Assembly: GCA_030077755.1 (NCBI GenBank)
Contig: JAQJZZ010000013.1
Location: 124,001 to 188,000 of the forward strand
Source of the DNA: Filosporella fistucella
Lineage: Eukaryota; Ascomycota; Leotiomycetes; Helotiales
Direction: 5' to 3'
DNA length: 64,000 bases
Both the position numbers and the translations under genes were made by a program. Shown here in pieces: positions 59,580 through 64,000 of this stretch. Position 1 is the first letter of the stretch, and every line of letters begins with the position of its first letter. Under the pieces are notes generated by a model. That model saw nothing but the letters and a program-made list of their open reading frames with translations, did not search any database and was not told the origin of the DNA.

Positions 59580-60019
59580 AGATAGCAGATCGGGGTACTT
59601 AATGATCAATGCGTCGGCTCTAATGATCAATGTAATCCTCTGGGGGGTGATTGATAACCCTCTTTGACACAACTGCTCACTCAGGATTATGAGCGACTAT
59701 CGTCTGTCTATTCCATTACCCCACACCTTCCAGATGTCTCGTCTATTTCCTTGTCATAATATCTGTTGCATTTCGCATGCTAAGCGAGTGAAGACTTTGC
59801 TCCTTCCAGCGTAAACCCAATTTTTAGGTCTGTCTTTGAAAAGCATGGTACCGAACTCGGTCAAAATGAGGCCGTCGTGGAAGCGAACCGTCCACTTTGA
59901 AGCGAAGTTCTACGGTTTCAGAAATCACATTTGAGTCCCTCTGAAGTGTTCAGACACCTGTATTCGATACTGAGAGATTCTACTTATCTAAGGAATCGCT
60001 TGTTTGCCCTGAGATATGC
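59580..60019. other. Convergent 3' spacer
   Basis: 440 bases between the permease stop and the aldo-keto reductase stop. No gene is seen. Confidence 0.5.
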
Positions 60020-61261
60020 TCACTTTTCCTCGGCAGTGTCTCTGAAATTGAAATCCTTGAACGCTTCGGGCAACGTAGCCCCTGCGATTTCCTCCTCGAT
60101 ACCCTCACCAAACTTTCTGATTTCTTTCTCTTCCTCATCCGTCAACTCAAACTCCTGTGAGGCCCAATTCTCTTCCAAGTACTTCATCTTCTTCGTCCCA
60201 GGAATAGGAATGATATCATCACCCTGTTTCAACACCCAAGCAATGGCCAGCTGCGCGATAGTACATCCTTTCTTCTCAGCAAAGACTTTGAATTGGTTGA
60301 CCAATGTCTCGTTCTTGGCCCTGTTAGCTTCAAGAAACCGGGGCATACTGGCAGCGCGATTGTCTTTCTCGTCACCTACTGCTGCGCCGCTAGCGAAAGT
60401 GGAGGTGAGCATGCCACGGCCGAGAGGCATAGCTGCCACAACAGCAATGCCTAGCTCACGAGCAGTTGAGAGAATATCAGTGCCTTTGGGACCTTCGATA
60501 TCGAGGACGAACACTGAGTAGTCGACCTGGACTGCTGTCACAGGGGCGATTTTCACTGCTCGACGAAGGGTCTTGGAGGAGACTGCGGAGAGACCGATGT
60601 GTTTGATTTTACCTTCACTGACAGAATTGTTAACGATGATTTGCCAGAATTCTCTGGAATTGGTATGACTGGACGCCATTCAGCAACTTACTCTTTCAAC
60701 TCTTTGAGAGCTCGCATGGTTTCCTCGATTGGTGTCACGGGGTTTGGGTGATGCAAATAGTCTCAAAGCCATTGTTAGCTTCGAGACAAACATCCAAGAC
60801 CTCCAGTGCATCATAACTGGGAGACAGACACAACTTACAAAGATCAATCGAGTCAATCCCAAGTTTCTCAAGACTTGCAGCACAAGCCTTCTTGCAATAC
60901 TCTCCTGTGCTGTCGACCTTGAAACCGCCATCAACAACGAATCCGAATTTTGTTGCGAGAAAAATTTCGTCACGTTTCCCAGTTCGTTTGAACCACTTTC
61001 CAATGAGACTTTCACTATTTCCGTACAAACTGGAGATGAAATGTCAACTTCCCGTTGGCAAGGTCTTTAGCTAGCTTGGAAGACTCACTCGGCAGTGTCC
61101 CAGTTTCTGGCTCCCAGTTCATAGGCACGATCGAGTATGGCGAATTGTTCCTCTTCACTTGGAATGCTCCCATATGTCTGGTAGGACAAACCCATCAGAC
61201 CAAAGCCGAGTTGGGGTACAAGCGGGCCATTTTTGCCGAGTGGGACAAGTTTGGTAGGCAT
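60020..61261 (-). CDS. Aldo-keto reductase (AKR13-like)
   Basis: A 343-residue NADPH-dependent reductase from minus-strand exons 61089-61261, 60839-61029, 60692-60761 and 60020-60617. The N-terminus has PQLGFGLMGLSY, typical of the AKR13/pyridoxal-reductase-like group. The tetrad is visible: Asp in NWDTADLYGN with Tyr, Lys in ATKFGF, His in DLYYLHHPNP. The third exon is short, and its borders were set by recovering YYLHHPNPVTPIEET and KELKDEGKIKHIGLS. VQVDYSVF and IPIPGTKKMKYLEENW form the cofactor pocket. In this setting it could reduce an aldehyde or ketone made by the aminotransferase or monooxygenase (inference). Confidence 0.9.
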
Positions 61262-61944
61262 TTTGATATATAGGTGTAAAGATTGAGATAAGCACATACA
61301 ACAACAACAACTGAAAAAGGTAGGATTTGGTAGATTAATATTCGAGGAAGAGCAGCGACGGCTTTTATAGACTCTTATCCTTCCCTTGCACTCAAAGATA
61401 TACCGTGGATGTCAGCATTCCCCGTACTCTTTTCCTGTTATCGGCCGGTTTATTTTGACCACGCAATGACCCTCAATCGCTGTTTTTCTTTCCAGCATCG
61501 TCTCCTCTTTGATATTCCCCTTCAAGGACGGGTATGTACACTACATGTTTTCACTGATGCCTGCGAATGAAGTAGCAAGATTTCCGAACTGGCCAATGAA
61601 AACAGTTTGTGCGCACAAGACTTTCTCACCTGCTTGATGGAACTGAAACGTGAAGAGCAAATATCATAACTTCCAAATGTTTGAATTCTCCGTATTATAC
61701 CGCAACACGGTCTATTTCCTGGTCACTGACCCCCCCAGTCCCCATATAAATAGAGCAGCGCTGATGATGACCCTTTAAATCGGTTATCAACCAATCATGT
61801 TGTCGTTTTTCCGAGCCAGCGAATGAATTTGGTTCAAGTCTAACCCCATCAGCTTACGCCGAATCAGTGTAGTCCCTCGCCGTAATCACAATTTCGACCA
61901 TCGACATCAATTCTGCAACGACATCTCATTCATGGGCAGCCAGA
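61262..61944. promoter_or_regulatory. Divergent promoter, aldo-keto reductase and second regulator
   Basis: 683 bases. The minus-strand TATAAAAG at 61361-61368 lies about 100 bases before the reductase ATG. TATAAATA at 61745-61752 lies 193 bases before the regulator ATG. An AGATAAG GATA site sits at 61286-61292. No gene is seen. Confidence 0.5.
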
Positions 61945-63961
61945 ATGGAGCCACAAAGCACCGGTAATGTTCGAAACCCCAAGGCAAAAGTCAAATCGGG
62001 CTGCCGCACATGCAAGTGAGTCGTTTTGGATAAATTCCCTCCGCATTTCATTCCCAGTATGGTGCTCACTGGTCATCAGGATTCGGAAAGTCAAGTGCGA
62101 TGAGGCTCGACCTGTATGCCGCCGGTGTATCACAAGCGGACGTATGTGTGATGGATATGGCGTGGTATGCTACCTTTTCCTTTGTTCTCCCTTCCAGATT
62201 TTGCTCTGATTCAGCTTCCGAGCAGGTTTCAGCCTGCTCGCCTGATACAATGTTGACAAATTGCGGTGCTAATTCGCTGCAGTGGGGTGGCGGAGAAACC
62301 TTTCATGGCCATTTACAACGCGTTTCGGGAACCAAAGCCGTGGTTCCCATTTCCTCCATCCAAGTCCTTCCTCTGGTCTCCGGAGACGACGAAAAAAAAT
62401 CGTTCGAATGGTTCAAGTGCCGAACTGTCCCGAAGATCCCTGGGAGTTTCCAATCGAGTTTCTGGACTAGGTTGCTCTTCCAAGCAAGTATCAATGAACC
62501 GGCCGTATTGCATGCTGTCTTGACTTTGAGCTCCGTTCACAAAGGAGGAATCATTGCCAAGGGCAAGGCAATCTCTAACTTCCCTAGCCATACGGAACAG
62601 TTCACTTTGCAACATTACGTGAAAGCCATCAGCCATCTTCAACCACATTTTTCAAACAAGGACAGAGCATCCTTCCGGATCGCTTTAATCACGTGCGTCG
62701 TTTTTGTTTGTATGGAATTTCTTCGCGGACACTTCGAAACTGGTCAGATCCATCTCTTGAACGGGATAAAAATCTTAGGAGAGATGCAAATAATTTCTGT
62801 TGAGGATGGGATCATGAAGTTGAAACGATGTCCAGATCCTACCGATGACTGGATCGTGGAACAACTTTGCCGGCTTCATCTCCAGGTGGAGCTATTTAGA
62901 TACACATATCAACATCCTTGCATTGTGCTGCAGCCTCCTGGATTTGAGAAGCAAACTGTCTACATAAATTCGATATATGACTCCTGGAAACAATACGAGC
63001 GTGTTTTGAACAAAATATTTCATCTCACCCACCAAGCACGATTGGGAAACTTGCCGCGTTCCGAGCTACTTGATAGCCAGACACGCATCAAGATTGAGCT
63101 AGCGCAGTGGCTTGAGGTGTATGAATCGTATACCAAATCTCGATTTGAAGTAACTCAACGGTCTGTCGATCTGCGGAAGGTCTATCAAGTACAGAGCGCA
63201 TATCACACGATGGCTACAATCATGGCAGAAACCTGCATTTCTCCCAATGATGAAATGCTCTATGACACCCAAACAGCGACCTTCGAAGCGCTTCTTGCAC
63301 AAATGCACGGTCTTCACGATATCAGCTCCAGTTCACCTCGTGGCGAGAAACCAGAGCTACTGACCGATATGTCTGGGTCTATCATTGACATGGGTTGGAT
63401 GCCTCCATTGTATTACGTGGCTGTAAAATGCCGACATCACTGGATCAGAATGCAAGCTGTCAAGTTGCTTGAAACTACAACGCATCGAGAAGGAATGTGG
63501 GATTCAAGGATAACAGCTTTGGTGGCAAGGAAGGTGGTTGAAATCGAAGAAAGTAGCTTCTTCAAAAACGTTCAGAAACTGGATGAGCTCCCTGCACCTC
63601 GTGTTCCGACCTCTATAGAGATGAATCTGCCCATTTTACCGGATTCGTATCGCCTGTTAGAAGTGGAGGTCATTCTATCTGGATCGCCATTGAACAAGAT
63701 ACAACTATATTGTAAACAAGAACACAGAGGCAGAGTCCTGCTCTCAGAATACAACATGAAACTTAGGCAATGGGAAGATTTGTTCAACGGGTAAGTACAT
63801 CATTTCAATCTGTTGCTTCCCAGTTGCTAATTACATGAATCAGTTGCTCGACGGACGTGTCATCTGACAATTCTCAACCCATGACACATGAAAGTTCGCC
63901 CGTATCAGCACAGCTCAATTCGTCACTCTCTGGATTTGAAATCATTCCAGAGACCATCTAA
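61945..63961 (+). CDS. Zn(II)2Cys6 transcription factor
   Basis: A 612-residue regulator from exons 61945-62015, 62080-62164, 62226-63790 and 63844-63961. The zinc cluster spans the first intron: Cys20, 23, 30, 37, 40 and 47 (CX2CX6CX6CX2CX6C: SGCRTCK-IRKVKC, RPVCRRC, GRMCDGYG). The second intron (62165-62225, phase 0) restores the long frame; a donor at 62162 would also keep frame and remove one residue. The body has a Fungal_trans_2-like pattern (FWTRLLFQASINEPAVLHAVLTLSSVH, LQHYVKAISHLQPHF, IALITCVVFVCMEFLRGHFETGQIHLLNG). A short final exon gives a Ser-rich tail. The stop is at 63959-63961, just inside the window. Confidence 0.9.
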
Positions 63962-64000
63962 ATCACCTTCGTCGCTTCTTGTTTCTCACCCAGCAAGCAA

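Noticed and set aside
58767..59672. 301-codon open frame on the minus strand
   Set aside because: It lies antisense to the well-supported permease exons 5 and 6, has no motif, and is a shadow of their codon use.
47739..63961. Classic polyketide, peptide or terpene biosynthetic cluster
   Set aside because: No PKS, NRPS, terpene cyclase or dimethylallyl transferase gene is present in the window, although a backbone gene could lie beyond the right edge.

Overview
The window is chromosomal DNA of a filamentous ascomycete (Pezizomycotina). Genes are split by short introns, mostly 45-70 bases, with GT-AG borders (two are GC-AG). There are Zn(II)2Cys6 regulators, 2EXR proteins, a fungal ankyrin protein, an Egh16/gas1-type secreted protein, a CAP59-type mannosyltransferase and a Tc1-like DNA transposon. 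The gene content looks like Leotiomycetes (Helotiales), but that placement is inference. Exon borders were worked out by hand from splice consensus, reading frame and family sequence patterns. No alignment or search was run.

Left third (1-21.8 kb): the 3' end of a GT69/CAP59 gene, a 3 kb gene-free stretch, an Egh16-type secreted protein, cysteine dioxygenase, a 960-residue ankyrin protein, a Trp-rich orphan, a 4 kb gene-poor stretch, a charged DUF8035 protein and an SRPK-type kinase. Middle (21.8-46.5 kb): a MITE fused end to end with an intact Tc1-like element, a Kv-beta-type aldo-keto reductase, and Rqc2/NEMF of ribosome quality control. These are followed by two 2EXR proteins, an NmrA-type reductase, a tail-to-tail pair of secreted redox enzymes (FMN 2-hydroxyacid oxidase and heme-thiolate peroxygenase), a third 2EXR protein with a ubiquitin-like C-terminus, and a Fungal_trans_2-type regulator.

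Right part (47.7-64 kb): eight tightly packed genes in strictly alternating orientation. They are a membrane-anchored DUF3445 heme oxidase, a DUF1349/Ree1-like protein, a class III aminotransferase, a Zn2Cys6 regulator, a Baeyer-Villiger-type flavin monooxygenase, an amino acid permease, an aldo-keto reductase and a second Zn2Cys6 regulator. Uptake, oxidation, transamination and reduction genes beside two regulators, with no PKS, NRPS or terpene backbone gene, suggest a catabolic cluster for an amine or unusual amino acid. Several shared promoters carry GATA sites. I see no virus, no CRISPR array and no tRNA or rRNA gene.
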